Of a DNA stretch of 64,000 nucleotides, positions 26,438 to 35,648 are shown piece after piece (positions within the stretch are counted from its first letter, which is position 1; each line of letters begins with the position of its first letter). The stretch is from an uncultured Pelagibacteraceae bacterium. Its GTDB lineage: Bacteria > Pseudomonadota > Alphaproteobacteria > Pelagibacterales > Pelagibacteraceae. Below the pieces are notes generated by a model. That model worked only from the letters and a program-made list of their open reading frames with translations. It did not search any database and was not told where the DNA came from. A program made the position numbers and the translations under genes. The DNA lies in contig CACLEJ010000003.1 in the NCBI GenBank assembly GCA_902605865.1, positions 94,136 through 158,135 of the forward strand. The letters run 5' to 3'.

Positions 26438-28525
26438 ATGAAAATTAAAAATTTAGTAGATAATACAACAAGTTTTCTTCTTAAAAGGTTATCTGAATTA
26501 ATAGGGCTAGCCTTACTTTGTTTGTCTATTTTACTCCTAGCATCATTAATTAGCTACACACCTGAGGATCCTAACTTTATTTTTCCAGATAATGCAGAAA
26601 TTAAGAATTTATTAGGCGCAAAAGGTAGCTATGTCTCCGATATTTTATTTCAATCAATCGGTTTAGTCTCATTATTAGTGCCAATTTCTTTTTTTCTTAT
26701 ATCTCTATCAGTAATAATTGATAAAAAAATTTTACATATTATTGAAAGTTTATTTTTTACAATACTATATTCAATAATAGGAACATTATTCTTTACAGTC
26801 TATCATACAGAATCATACTGGCTTACAATTAACGGAAATAATGGATTTTTAGGTAATTTATTTGAAGAGACCTTCCTTATAAATTTAATAAACTTAAATA
26901 ATCAAATTAGTTATGTAATTTTAATAATTTTAATATCATTATTTTTTCTTCTAAGTATTAATTTCAAGTTAAAATATTTAAAATTCTTGTTTACAATTTT
27001 CCCTAGATCTAAAAAAATGCACTCTAAAAGTGTTATTGAAAATTATAGTGAAAATTTATTAGATGAAGCTGAATATATAAATAATGAAACGAGGGTCCAA
27101 GAAAATTTTTCATTTGATAAAAATACGACTCATTCAGATAAAAAAATTATTAAATATAAATTACCTTCACTAGATTTTTTAAAAAATCCTTCCAAAAAAG
27201 ATAAAAATTTATCAGAAAATAAAATTGATGAAAAAATATTAGAAAAAATTTTATTAGATTTTGGAGTAGAAGGAGAGGTAAAAAAAGTAAGCCAAGGTCC
27301 TGTTGTTACATTATATGAGTTTGAACCTGCTCCAGGCGTTAAAGTATCAAAAATAATTAATCTTTCTGAAGATATTGCTAGAAATACTAGCTCAGAATCT
27401 GCTAGAATTGCAACAATTCCTGGAAGTAATACTATAGGAATTGAATTACCTAAACCCCAACGGGAAAATGTTTTCTTGAGTGAAATAATTTCTGACTCCA
27501 GTTATAAAAAGAAAGACATAAAACTACCGATTGCTCTTGGTAAAAGTATTTCTGGGTTGCCAATAACTAGTGATTTAAGCAGTATGCCTCATTTGTTAAT
27601 AGCTGGTACAACTGGTTCAGGTAAATCAGTTTGTATTAATACAATTATTTTATCCCTTTTATACAAACACTCCCCAGAAAAATGTAAATTTATATTGATC
27701 GATCCTAAAATGTTAGAATTATCAACATACGAAGGAATTCCACATTTGCTGTGCCCAGTAATTACAGAAGCAAAAAGAGCTGCTTCAGTTCTAGGCTGGG
27801 TCGTTAAAGAAATGGAAAATAGATATAAGTTAATGACCAAAGTCGGGGTTAGAAATATTGATGGATACAACGAAAAACATATGGTTTCTATGCCTTATAT
27901 AGTCGTAATTGTTGATGAAATGTCAGATTTAATGCTGGTTGCTGGAAAAGATATAGAGAATTATATTCAAAAACTTTCACAAATGGCAAGAGCCGCTGGA
28001 ATACATATTATAATGGCCACTCAAAGACCAAGTGTTGACGTAATAACAGGAACGATAAAAGCTAATTTTCCAACTAGAATATCATTTCAAGTTACATCTA
28101 AAATAGATAGTAGAACAATTCTTGGAGAACAAGGAGCTGAACAATTACTGGGAAAAGGAGATATGCTTTACATGACCTCAGCTAACAGAATGACAAGAAT
28201 CCATGCACCATTTGTGTCAGAGGGAGAAATTGAGAAAATAAATAATTTTTTAAGAAATCAAGCTGAACCAGATTATGTTGATGAAATTCTAAATTTTGCA
28301 GACGAAAAAGAAGGTAATAATAATTCAAAAGATAATGAGAACTTAGATGAATTGTACAATACAGCCCTTGAAATAGTAAAATCTGAAAGAAAAGCATCAA
28401 CATCTTTTCTACAAAGGAAATTACAAATTGGCTACAATAGAGCGGCTAGAATAGTTGATCAAATGGAGGCAAATGGTGAAGTAAGTCAAGCAAATCACGT
28501 TGGCAAAAGAGAAGTTCTCAAATGA
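26438..28525 (+). CDS. ftsK: DNA translocase FtsK
   Basis: Septum-located DNA pump that clears the chromosome terminus and helps XerCD resolve dimers. The N-terminal region has four membrane segments (about residues 20-175), followed by a short linker, much shorter than in E. coli, then the RecA-like motor with Walker A GTTGSGKS near 389, Walker B YIVVIVDEMSDLM and the ATQRPSVDVITGTIKANFPTRI block. A C-terminal winged-helix gamma domain (about 640-695) should read KOPS-like signals. lolA overlaps its end by 4 bases. Confidence 0.96.
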   Translation: MKIKNLVDNTTSFLLKRLSELIGLALLCLSILLLASLISYTPEDPNFIFPDNAEIKNLLGAKGSYVSDILFQSIGLVSLLVPISFFLISLSVIIDKKILHIIESLFFTILYSIIGTLFFTVYHTESYWLTINGNNGFLGNLFEETFLINLINLNNQISYVILIILISLFFLLSINFKLKYLKFLFTIFPRSKKMHSKSVIENYSENLLDEAEYINNETRVQENFSFDKNTTHSDKKIIKYKLPSLDFLKNPSKKDKNLSENKIDEKILEKILLDFGVEGEVKKVSQGPVVTLYEFEPAPGVKVSKIINLSEDIARNTSSESARIATIPGSNTIGIELPKPQRENVFLSEIISDSSYKKKDIKLPIALGKSISGLPITSDLSSMPHLLIAGTTGSGKSVCINTIILSLLYKHSPEKCKFILIDPKMLELSTYEGIPHLLCPVITEAKRAASVLGWVVKEMENRYKLMTKVGVRNIDGYNEKHMVSMPYIVVIVDEMSDLMLVAGKDIENYIQKLSQMARAAGIHIIMATQRPSVDVITGTIKANFPTRISFQVTSKIDSRTILGEQGAEQLLGKGDMLYMTSANRMTRIHAPFVSEGEIEKINNFLRNQAEPDYVDEILNFADEKEGNNNSKDNENLDELYNTALEIVKSERKASTSFLQRKLQIGYNRAARIVDQMEANGEVSQANHVGKREVLK

Positions 28526-29082
28526 AGAAATATTTAATATTTTTTTTAATTTTATTTTTTAACTTAAATGCACATAGTTCTATAAATCAAGAAATTATAA
28601 GTCATTTAAAAAAAATTAACTCTTTAGAATTTAAATTTATACAAAAAATAGATAACAATAATATTGAAAAAGGTGAATGTATTATTCTGTATCCAAAAAA
28701 AATTCTTTGTAAATATTATGATATTTATAATAAAATCTTAGTTTCAAATGGTAAATCTCTAGTTATCAATTCAGATAAAATAAAAAATTACTATAGATAT
28801 CCTTTAAATAAAACACCTTTAAATTTTATTTTAGATAAAAAATTTTTAATTTCAAAAATGAAAGAAGTAGAAAATGACAAAAATTATCCTTTTTATTATG
28901 TATTCAATTTTGAATTTGAAAATAATCTAATTAAAGTTTTCTTTGATAAGGCAAGTTTAGATTTAATAGGTTGGGAGACAAAAGACATATACCAAAATCA
29001 AATACAGACTTTTTTAAGTGATATTAATATTAATGTTAATGTTAAAGAAAAAATATTTTCTTTGCAAAAATATATTAATTAA
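28522..29082 (+). CDS. lolA: outer-membrane lipoprotein carrier protein LolA
   Basis: Periplasmic chaperone that carries lipoproteins from LolCDE to the outer membrane. The 186-residue sequence has a signal peptide (LIFFLILFFNLNAHS) and the LolA pattern: LKKINSLEFKFIQKI, GECIILYPKKILCKYYD, ILVSNGKSLVINSDK and a C-terminal region after PLNKTPLNFILDK. It is divergent and AT-driven in composition, as the family often is. Genes ftsK and lolA are adjacent in many proteobacteria, which supports the call; the start overlaps the ftsK stop. Confidence 0.87.
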   Translation: MKKYLIFFLILFFNLNAHSSINQEIISHLKKINSLEFKFIQKIDNNNIEKGECIILYPKKILCKYYDIYNKILVSNGKSLVINSDKIKNYYRYPLNKTPLNFILDKKFLISKMKEVENDKNYPFYYVFNFEFENNLIKVFFDKASLDLIGWETKDIYQNQIQTFLSDININVNVKEKIFSLQKYIN

Positions 29083-29587
29083 CCTCAACATTTATTTTTT
29101 CAGATTTAAATACCTGCATTCCTCTGGCTAAATAATTTTTAATTGCATTTTCATGATCTAGTGAACAAGTATGGAGCCAAACTCTTGTCATGCCTTCCTC
29201 AAATAATTTATGAATAGCCTGAGTAAGAAGATAGCCTCCACATTTCTTACCAAAATATTCCTCCAAAATACCAAAATACGCAATTTCAGAATGATTATGG
29301 TCGAGATCACGAATAGTTTCATAATATCCAGCTAGGTTGTTATTATCCTTTAAAACAAAGGTTTTTATTCTAGGATTTTCAACATACTCAATCCATTTTT
29401 TGTCTCCCCAGGTTAATCTATCTATCCATCTATGCTTTCTTCCAATTTGCTTATAGAAAAATTTGTTTAGATGGAAATCTGGTGGGTCTACTTCACTAAT
29501 TTTAAAATTTGAGCCTGGACTTTTTGAACGGTTAAGATCACTTATTGAATTTATCTCTAAAAAACTTCTATCTACATTAATTTTCAC
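29075..29587 (-). CDS. GNAT family N-acetyltransferase
   Basis: A 170-residue acetyltransferase-like protein. The acetyl-CoA-binding core is visible as EIAYFGILEEYFGKKCGGYLLTQAIHKLFEEGMTRVWLHTCSLDHENAIKNYLARGMQVFKSE, with the motif A loop FGKKCGGYLL and the C-terminal strand after ARGM. The acceptor substrate is unknown. Its start overlaps the HIT gene stop by 4 bases, placing it at the end of the long his-mtk operon; its 3' end overlaps the convergent lolA by 8 bases. Confidence 0.87.
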   Translation of the reverse strand: MKINVDRSFLEINSISDLNRSKSPGSNFKISEVDPPDFHLNKFFYKQIGRKHRWIDRLTWGDKKWIEYVENPRIKTFVLKDNNNLAGYYETIRDLDHNHSEIAYFGILEEYFGKKCGGYLLTQAIHKLFEEGMTRVWLHTCSLDHENAIKNYLARGMQVFKSEKINVEVN

Positions 29588-29949
29588 GACACCATTTTAC
29601 CGATTTTCTCCCCACCAAACAAATGAAAATGCAAATGTGGAACTTCTTGTCCTCCATCTTCGCTTATATTTGCTAGCGCTCTATATCCTTTTCCAGTATC
29701 AACAGATATATTTAATTTCTTTGCTACAATATTTATACCTTTTAACAATCCAACCATTTCTTCAGGAGATGCGTTTTCACTAAAGTCATCTAAGTCAAGA
29801 TATTTTCCTTTTGGAATTACTAAAGCATGAATTTTTTTTTGAGGATTTATATCATGAAAGGATAAAACAAATTCATCCTCATAAATTTTATTACAAGGTA
29901 TTTCATTTCTTAATATTTTTGCAAATATGTTATTATCATCGTAACTCAT
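29584..29949 (-). CDS. HIT family protein
   Basis: A 121-residue histidine-triad nucleotide hydrolase of the Hint type. The triad HLHFHLFGG is at the C-terminal end, preceded by YRALANISEDGGQEVPHLHFH; the N-terminus has IFAKILRNEIPCNKIYEDEFVLSFHDINPQKKIHALVIPK. Hint proteins hydrolyse adenosine phosphoramidates and aminoacyl-adenylates. Located 2 bases after the malate-CoA ligase alpha-type gene, probably cotranscribed. Confidence 0.95.
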   Translation of the reverse strand: MSYDDNNIFAKILRNEIPCNKIYEDEFVLSFHDINPQKKIHALVIPKGKYLDLDDFSENASPEEMVGLLKGINIVAKKLNISVDTGKGYRALANISEDGGQEVPHLHFHLFGGEKIGKMVS

Positions 29950-29951
29950 AA

Positions 29952-30839
29952 TTACATTTTCTCTAAAACTGATTTTACTGTATCACCCATAACAGATGGA
30001 TTTTTAGAAATTGTAATTCCACATTCTTTAAGAATTTCAACTTTTTCAATTGCACTTTCTCCATAAGCTGAGACTATTGCACCTGCATGACCCATCACTC
30101 TTCCTTTTGGTGCAGTTAATCCGGCTATGTAAGCGATAACTGGTTTCTTCATATTTTCTTTTGCGAATTCTCCTGCAGCTACTTCTTGAGGGCCACCAAT
30201 TTCCCCAATCATTAATATTGCATCGGTCTCATCATCTGTTTCAAATTTCTCAATTATATCTCTAAATGAACTTCCGTTTATTGGATCTCCTCCAATTCCT
30301 ACACTTGTTGAAACACCTATATTTAAATTTTTAAGTTGCTGAGCGGCTTCATAACCTAATGTTCCTGACCTACTTATAATTCCAATTCTACCTTCTTTAT
30401 AAATATGTCCAGGCATTATTCCTAACATTGATTTTCCAGGACTAATAATTCCTGCACAGTTTGGTCCGACTAGTGTCATTTTAGAACTTTTAGTGTATCT
30501 TCTCATGTATCTTTTTATTCTGATCATGTCGTGAGAAGGTATTCCATCAACTATTGCTACACATATTTTTATTCCAGCATCAGCTGCTTCCATTGCAGAG
30601 TCTGCTGCAAAAGCTGGTGGCACAAATAAAATTGAGGAGTCGGCACCTGTTTCGTTAACTGCATCTTTAACTGTATTAAACACAGGTAAATTTAAATGTT
30701 TTGAGCCTCCTTTTCCTGGAGTAACTCCACCAACTACATTTGAGCCATATTTTATCATTTCATCTGCATGAAAAGAGCCCATTTTGCCAGTAAAACCTTG
30801 AATAATTATCTTACTATTTTTATCTACAAGTACAGTCAT
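29952..30839 (-). CDS. mtkB: malate-CoA ligase subunit MtkB (SucD-like)
   Basis: Alpha-type subunit of an acid-CoA ligase of the succinyl-CoA synthetase family, 295 residues. CoA-binding fold at the start (DKNSKIIIQGFTGKMGSFHADEMIKYGSNVVGGVTPGKGG), VGPNCAGIISPG and the phospho-histidine loop GHAGAI near residue 250. By family alone it could be SucD. The neighbours (the beta subunit with MtkA-like features and a malyl-CoA lyase) make malate the more likely substrate, with malyl-CoA the product. 3 bases after the beta subunit. Confidence 0.78.
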   Translation of the reverse strand: MTVLVDKNSKIIIQGFTGKMGSFHADEMIKYGSNVVGGVTPGKGGSKHLNLPVFNTVKDAVNETGADSSILFVPPAFAADSAMEAADAGIKICVAIVDGIPSHDMIRIKRYMRRYTKSSKMTLVGPNCAGIISPGKSMLGIMPGHIYKEGRIGIISRSGTLGYEAAQQLKNLNIGVSTSVGIGGDPINGSSFRDIIEKFETDDETDAILMIGEIGGPQEVAAGEFAKENMKKPVIAYIAGLTAPKGRVMGHAGAIVSAYGESAIEKVEILKECGITISKNPSVMGDTVKSVLEKM

Positions 30840-30842
30840 GAT

Positions 30843-32006
30843 TTACTTATTTAGTGCTGCAACTGCTTTATTAGCTGCATCCTCTAATGTGTTTGCCTCT
30901 ATATAATTTATTTTACTCTCTTTTAAAATTTGATTTCCTTTTTCAACATTAGTTCCTGCTAAACGAATGACTAATGGAACTTTAATCTCAATTTTTTTAA
31001 GGGCATCTACTATACCTTCTGCAACCCAATCACATCTATTGATGCCAGCAAAAATATTTACAAGAATTACTTTAACTTTTTCGTCCATTGTAACTAATTT
31101 AAATGCTTTAACTATTTTTTCTGGTGTTGCACCACCCCCAACATCTAAAAAGTTTGCAGGGGCACCTCCAGCTAATTTTATCATATCCATTGATGCCATT
31201 GCTAAACCAGCACCATTAATAATATTACCTATGTTCCCATCTAAACTGACATAGTTTAAACCTCTATCGGATGCAAATATTTCTTTTGAATCTTCTTGTG
31301 TTTTGTCTCTTAGTTCAGAAACTTGACTTCGTCTAAACATTGCATTGTTATCAAAACTCATTTTACAATCTAATGCTAAAATTTGTTTTTGTTTTGAAAT
31401 AACTAATGGATTAACTTCTACCATCGTTGCATCTAATTCACTAAAAGCTTTATAACATCCAATAATAGTATCAGATGCTCTTCTAATTAATTCTGGCTCT
31501 ATACCAAGACCAAATGCTAATTCTCTAGCTTGAAAATTTTGCATTCCTACTGCAACTTCAATTTTAGATCTAATAATTGTTTCTGGTTTTTCCTTTGAAA
31601 TTTCTTCAACACTCATTCCACCTTCTGTTGAGGCAACAACCATAATACTTTCTGAACTTCTATCAAAAACTAACCCTAAATATAATTCCTTCTCTATATC
31701 TGTAGCTTCTTCAATATAAATTCTATTTACAATTTTCCCTTCAGGGCCTGTTTGATTTGTAACTAATTTTTTTCCTAATAGTTTATCTGTTGCTTGAGCA
31801 ACTTCTAATGGAGTATTGCAAACAATTATCCCTCCAGCTTTTCCTCTAGCACCAGAATGAATTTGCGCTTTCACAACCCATCTTGATCCACCAATTTCTC
31901 TAGCTTTATTCTCAGCATTTTCTGGACTATAAACAATTCCACCTCTAGGAATTGTTACCCCAAAGTTTGAAAGTATTTTCTTTGCTTGATATTCGTGGAT
32001 GTCCAT
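30843..32006 (-). CDS. mtkA: malate-CoA ligase subunit MtkA (SucC-like)
   Basis: Beta-type subunit with ATP-grasp fold, 387 residues. It opens MDIHEYQAKKILSNFGVTIPRGG and has the segment WVVKAQIHSGARGKAGGI, then KLVTNQTGPEGK, EVNPLVISK and VNIFAGINRCDWVAEGIV. In my judgement several of these (RGGIVYSPENA, RELAFGLGI, CKMSFDNNAMFRR, INRCDWVA) match MtkA of the serine cycle better than SucC. ATP grasp and CoA transfer are shared with succinyl-CoA ligase, so a direct test is needed to exclude sucC. 8 bases after mclA. Confidence 0.78.
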   Translation of the reverse strand: MDIHEYQAKKILSNFGVTIPRGGIVYSPENAENKAREIGGSRWVVKAQIHSGARGKAGGIIVCNTPLEVAQATDKLLGKKLVTNQTGPEGKIVNRIYIEEATDIEKELYLGLVFDRSSESIMVVASTEGGMSVEEISKEKPETIIRSKIEVAVGMQNFQARELAFGLGIEPELIRRASDTIIGCYKAFSELDATMVEVNPLVISKQKQILALDCKMSFDNNAMFRRSQVSELRDKTQEDSKEIFASDRGLNYVSLDGNIGNIINGAGLAMASMDMIKLAGGAPANFLDVGGGATPEKIVKAFKLVTMDEKVKVILVNIFAGINRCDWVAEGIVDALKKIEIKVPLVIRLAGTNVEKGNQILKESKINYIEANTLEDAANKAVAALNK

Positions 32007-32014
32007 AATTTTAT

Positions 32015-32953
32015 TTATTTATTATGGATTAAGTTATCTATATTTACAATGTTTTCAGCCATTCTAGCTGATGCAGCATCTATCATCCTGCCATCAAGCT
32101 GAGCAGCTCCTTTGCCTTCTTTAGCAGCCTTTTCTAACTCTTCTAAGATCCTTTTAGCCTTAGTAACCTCTGTCTCTGGTGGAGAGAATACATTATTTGC
32201 TAATTCAATTTGTGAAGGATGTATTGCCCATTTACCCTCAATACCAATTGCAGCACCTCTTTTAGCAGCTGAAGTATAAGCATCTGGATCATTAAAATCT
32301 CCAAAGGGTCCATCAATTGCTCTTATTCCGTATGCTCTACAAGTCATAACTAGTTCAGACAAACCATGATGCCACTGGTCCCCTGGATAGTTTTCATTAA
32401 GACCGCCTATAACTGTGGTTCGTGCTCTCAAACTTGCTGCATAATCTGCTACTCCAAAATGTAATGCCTCTAATCTTTCACTTGAAGTTGCAATTTCTTT
32501 AATATTTGACATACCTAATGCAGTTTCAATTAAACATTCTATTCCAATTTTATTTTTTAATTTTTTATTTGTTTCAATTTGAGTTAACAAGCAATCAACC
32601 ATATAAACATCACTTGCAGTTCCTGCTTTTGGAACTAAAATTGTATCTACATTTTCTCCAGCATGTTCAACAATCTCGATTAAATCTGAATACATGTAAT
32701 GAGTATCTAAACTATTTATTCGGACTGAAATAGTTTTACCACTACCTCTCCAATCCATTTCATTTAAAGATTTAATAACATTTGCTCTAGCAGTAATTTT
32801 ATCATTAGGAGAAACTGCATCTTCTAAATCTAAAAAAACATAATCTGCTGCAGAACTAAGAGCTTTCTCAAACATTTTAGGAGATGAACCTGGAACTGCT
32901 AATTCACTTCTTTGTAGTCTTGATCTTGCAGGTTTATAAAATTTATGGCTCAT
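32015..32953 (-). CDS. mclA: malyl-CoA lyase (CitE-like CoA ester lyase)
   Basis: A 312-residue TIM-barrel lyase of the HpcH/CitE superfamily. Visible parts are RSELAVPGSSPKMFEKALSSAADYVFLDLEDAVSPNDK (metal-binding acids), ILVPKAGTASDVY, IECLIETALGMSNIKEIATSSERLEALHFGVADYAASLRART and GKWAIHPSQIELANNVFSP, closest to L-malyl-CoA/beta-methylmalyl-CoA lyases. It would split malyl-CoA into acetyl-CoA and glyoxylate. Directly follows hisE (4-base overlap) and precedes the two ligase subunits that would make its substrate. Confidence 0.87.
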   Translation of the reverse strand: MSHKFYKPARSRLQRSELAVPGSSPKMFEKALSSAADYVFLDLEDAVSPNDKITARANVIKSLNEMDWRGSGKTISVRINSLDTHYMYSDLIEIVEHAGENVDTILVPKAGTASDVYMVDCLLTQIETNKKLKNKIGIECLIETALGMSNIKEIATSSERLEALHFGVADYAASLRARTTVIGGLNENYPGDQWHHGLSELVMTCRAYGIRAIDGPFGDFNDPDAYTSAAKRGAAIGIEGKWAIHPSQIELANNVFSPPETEVTKAKRILEELEKAAKEGKGAAQLDGRMIDAASARMAENIVNIDNLIHNK

Positions 32954-33222
32954 TTTTTTCTTTTATCTAATTCACTCATTACATCTTCAATTTTGATATT
33001 GTTTGCTTCAAGGTACATGGCTAGATGATAAAACACATCAGCAGCTTCATGAATTTTATTTGTATCTTCTTCTACTGCCTCTATCAATTCATTTATTTCC
33101 TCAAGCACTTTAGCTTTACTCAAAGATTTATCACTTAGAAGCTTATTAGTATACGAACCATCAACTGGTGAAGATTTTCTTTCTCTTGCAAGTTTAAATA
33201 GGCTCTCAAGGGTATTTAGCAT
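32950..33222 (-). CDS. hisE: phosphoribosyl-ATP diphosphatase
   Basis: Hydrolyses phosphoribosyl-ATP to phosphoribosyl-AMP, second step of histidine synthesis. The 90-residue all-alpha MazG-like protein has the expected LESLFKLARERKSSPVDGSYTNKLL, KVLEEINELIEAVEEDTNKIHEAADVFYHLAMYLEANNI with the metal-binding EExxE and EAAD residues. Not fused to hisI, which is absent from the window. Lies 1 base after hisF and overlaps mclA by 4 bases. Confidence 0.95.
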   Translation of the reverse strand: MLNTLESLFKLARERKSSPVDGSYTNKLLSDKSLSKAKVLEEINELIEAVEEDTNKIHEAADVFYHLAMYLEANNIKIEDVMSELDKRKK

Positions 33223-33223
33223 C

Positions 33224-33979
33224 TCAAATCCTAACAGGTATTCCTTTTGAGTCCAAATATTCTTTAGCTTCTTTGACAGAATATTTTCCGTAGTGAAATA
33301 TGGATGCTGCTAAAACCGCACTAGCATTACCTAATTTGATGCCATCGACTAAGTGATCAAGATCACCAACTCCTCCTGATGCTATTGTAGGTATGTTTAC
33401 GATTGAAGAAATTTTAGACATTAGATCAATGTCATAGCCTACCTGAGTACCGTCTCTATCCATTGAAGTGACTAACAACTCACCTGCTCCACTCTCTTCC
33501 ATCTCTTTTGCAAACTCTAAAGCATCAATTCCAGTATTATTTCTACCTCCATGCGTAAAAACTTCCCATTTATCTCCATTTTTCTTAGCATCTATTGCAA
33601 CAACAATACATTGAGAGCCAAATTTTTTTGAACTTTGAACTACAACATCAGCGTTTTGTACTGCAGCCGTATTAATTGAAACTTTATCAGCCCCACAGTT
33701 TAAAAGTTTACTAATATCTTCTATACTTCTAACACCGCCACCAACAGTTAAAGGTACAAAACATTTTTTAGAAGTATCTTTAACAACTTCATAAATGGTA
33801 TCCCTATTTTCATTTGAAGCAGTGATGTCTAAGAAACAAATTTCATCTGCACCACCATCACTATAAATTTTAGCTTGCTCTACTGGGTCTCCTGCATCTT
33901 GTAAATCAACAAAGTTAATACCTTTTACAACTCTTCCATTTTTAACATCTAAACAGGGTATAATTCTATTTTTAAGCAT
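33224..33979 (-). CDS. hisF: imidazole glycerol phosphate synthase, cyclase subunit
   Basis: Uses ammonia delivered by HisH to convert PRFAR to imidazole-glycerol phosphate and AICAR. TIM barrel of 251 residues with [23 protein letters not shown] (catalytic Asp11 in CLDV), [11 protein letters not shown], the second catalytic Asp in VVAIDAKK, and IASGGVG phosphate loops. Overlaps hisA by 8 bases. The AICAR by-product feeds purH (19.7 kb). Confidence 0.97.
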   Translation of the reverse strand: MLKNRIIPCLDVKNGRVVKGINFVDLQDAGDPVEQAKIYSDGGADEICFLDITASNENRDTIYEVVKDTSKKCFVPLTVGGGVRSIEDISKLLNCGADKVSINTAAVQNADVVVQSSKKFGSQCIVVAIDAKKNGDKWEVFTHGGRNNTGIDALEFAKEMEESGAGELLVTSMDRDGTQVGYDIDLMSKISSIVNIPTIASGGVGDLDHLVDGIKLGNASAVLAASIFHYGKYSVKEAKEYLDSKGIPVRI

Positions 33980-34697
33980 CTATTTCTTTTGCAAGTTCAT
34001 CTAATTTAATATCACCGTCATATATAGCTTTACCAACAATAATTCCCTCAATATTTTTATTTCCTAATTCTTTAGCCTTTTTAATATCATCTATTGATGA
34101 AACACCTCCAGATATTATTACTGGACAGTTCGAATTGTTGGCAACAGTTTCTGTTTCATCAAAATTTGGACTTAACTTCATTCCATCTCTATTAATATCT
34201 GTATAAATTAATCTACTAGCTCCATAATCATTTACATCTTTTAAAAATTCTAAAGTTTTTAAATTAGAATTTTCTTTCCATCCAGATACAGATAAATAAC
34301 CATCTTTAGCATCTAGACCTAAAGCAATTTTATCTGAAAATTTTTGACAAGCTTCTTTTAAAAAATCTTTATCTTTAATTGCAGCACTACCTAAAATAAC
34401 TTTATCAACTCCAGCATCAGTATATTTTTGAATACTTTCAAAGCTTCTGACACCGCCACCTATTTCAATTTTAAGATCAAATTTACCAACGATTTCCTCA
34501 ATAATATCAATATTAACAGTCTCTCCTGTTAATGCTCCATCCAAATCAACTATGTGTAGATTTTTAAAACCGTGGTCTTTATATTTACCAGCTTGTTCAA
34601 CTGGAGACATTTCATATTCAGTTTTATTATCAAAGTCTCCTTTAATTAACCTCACGCACTTTTTATCTTTAATGTCTATTGCTGGAAGAATTTTCAT
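33972..34697 (-). CDS. hisA: ProFAR isomerase (phosphoribosylformimino-5-aminoimidazole carboxamide ribotide isomerase)
   Basis: Opens the ribose of ProFAR to give PRFAR, fourth step of histidine synthesis. The 241-residue TIM barrel shows [20 protein letters not shown] (catalytic Asp), [26 protein letters not shown] (second catalytic Asp) and VIISGGVSS. Shares its first base with the last base of the upstream lipidless secreted protein gene and overlaps hisF by 8 bases. Confidence 0.97.
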   Translation of the reverse strand: MKILPAIDIKDKKCVRLIKGDFDNKTEYEMSPVEQAGKYKDHGFKNLHIVDLDGALTGETVNIDIIEEIVGKFDLKIEIGGGVRSFESIQKYTDAGVDKVILGSAAIKDKDFLKEACQKFSDKIALGLDAKDGYLSVSGWKENSNLKTLEFLKDVNDYGASRLIYTDINRDGMKLSPNFDETETVANNSNCPVIISGGVSSIDDIKKAKELGNKNIEGIIVGKAIYDGDIKLDELAKEIDA

Positions 34698-35647
34698 TAA
34701 TTTAAGATTTTCTTTTTAGCTTTTTCAAATTCTTCTTTTGTCAGTACTCCAGATTTGTATAATTCATTGAGTGATTTAAGTTGCTCAACAAAGTTACTAT
34801 CTGGAGAAATTTTTATGTCATTTGTTTTTTTTTCAACTCTTGAAAAAATTGGTTTAATCATTTTGTTAAACTTACTATTAAACTTTGAACAATCAACATA
34901 ACATGCTGAAATAAGTAAATACATTTTATCATTATGAGAGCCTAAGAGGATATTAGTTTTTGCATCTAATGTTAAAGTATCAGTAACTGCATAGGTTACT
35001 TTGCTTGGGCCCTTTAAAATAAGTTCGCCATGATTATTTTTTTGAATTTTTAATCTATTGTACTCAATAGATGCAGGACCAACAAAATAAGTTTTACTAT
35101 TTGCACCGTCTAATAAAGACATCATTTGCTTTAGTTCTTTTGTTTTATTGAGTAATTCTGAATTATTCATTGAATAAAGTTCAAGAACTGCATCGTCTAC
35201 TTCATTTCCTAACACTAATAGATCTTTAAGATTTCTATTTATAACAATAACATATGTAATTAAATCAATTTTTTCTTTTCTCATTATTTTTTTTGCTTCT
35301 GATATCATCCAATTCATAGCTTTAACTTCATTTTGAAAATTTTTTTTCTCTAACTTTTTAACTATTGATTTAACATACTTATTTTCCATTGGGTCTTCAC
35401 CATCTAAAATTGCTCTTTCAAGTTCTATGTATTTTGATGGACCTACAACGTAAGCGTCAATTTTTAAATCTTCATAAGTATCAATAAAATCACTAAAGGC
35501 ATCTGCTACTTCTTCTTCGCGATATTTAATAAAATTATGGCTTGATGGCACATCTAGCAGTACTTTATTTTCCACATTAAGAATTTTTCCAGATGCTAAG
35601 TTAAAAAGAAAAAAATTTAAAAATAAAGTAATTACTATTTTTTTCAT
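34697..35647 (-). CDS. secreted protein of unknown function with SHOCT-like C-terminus
   Basis: A 316-residue protein with a signal peptide (IVITLFLNFFLFNLASG). The body (20-280) is mixed alpha/beta with no domain I recognise; it contains a central charged helical stretch and a pair of cysteines (ACYVDC) near residue 250. The last 30 residues (QLKSLNELYKSGVLTKEEFEKAKKKILN) match the SHOCT pattern, a short helical module often found at protein ends. It lies inside the his operon between hisH and hisA without a visible link to histidine synthesis. Function unknown. Confidence 0.75.
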   Translation of the reverse strand: MKKIVITLFLNFFLFNLASGKILNVENKVLLDVPSSHNFIKYREEEVADAFSDFIDTYEDLKIDAYVVGPSKYIELERAILDGEDPMENKYVKSIVKKLEKKNFQNEVKAMNWMISEAKKIMRKEKIDLITYVIVINRNLKDLLVLGNEVDDAVLELYSMNNSELLNKTKELKQMMSLLDGANSKTYFVGPASIEYNRLKIQKNNHGELILKGPSKVTYAVTDTLTLDAKTNILLGSHNDKMYLLISACYVDCSKFNSKFNKMIKPIFSRVEKKTNDIKISPDSNFVEQLKSLNELYKSGVLTKEEFEKAKKKILN

Positions 35648-35648
35648 T

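Noticed and set aside
29952..32006. Plain succinyl-CoA ligase (sucCD)
   Set aside because: Possible by fold, but the adjacent malyl-CoA lyase and MtkA-like segments favour malate-CoA ligase; the doubt is kept in the confidence values.
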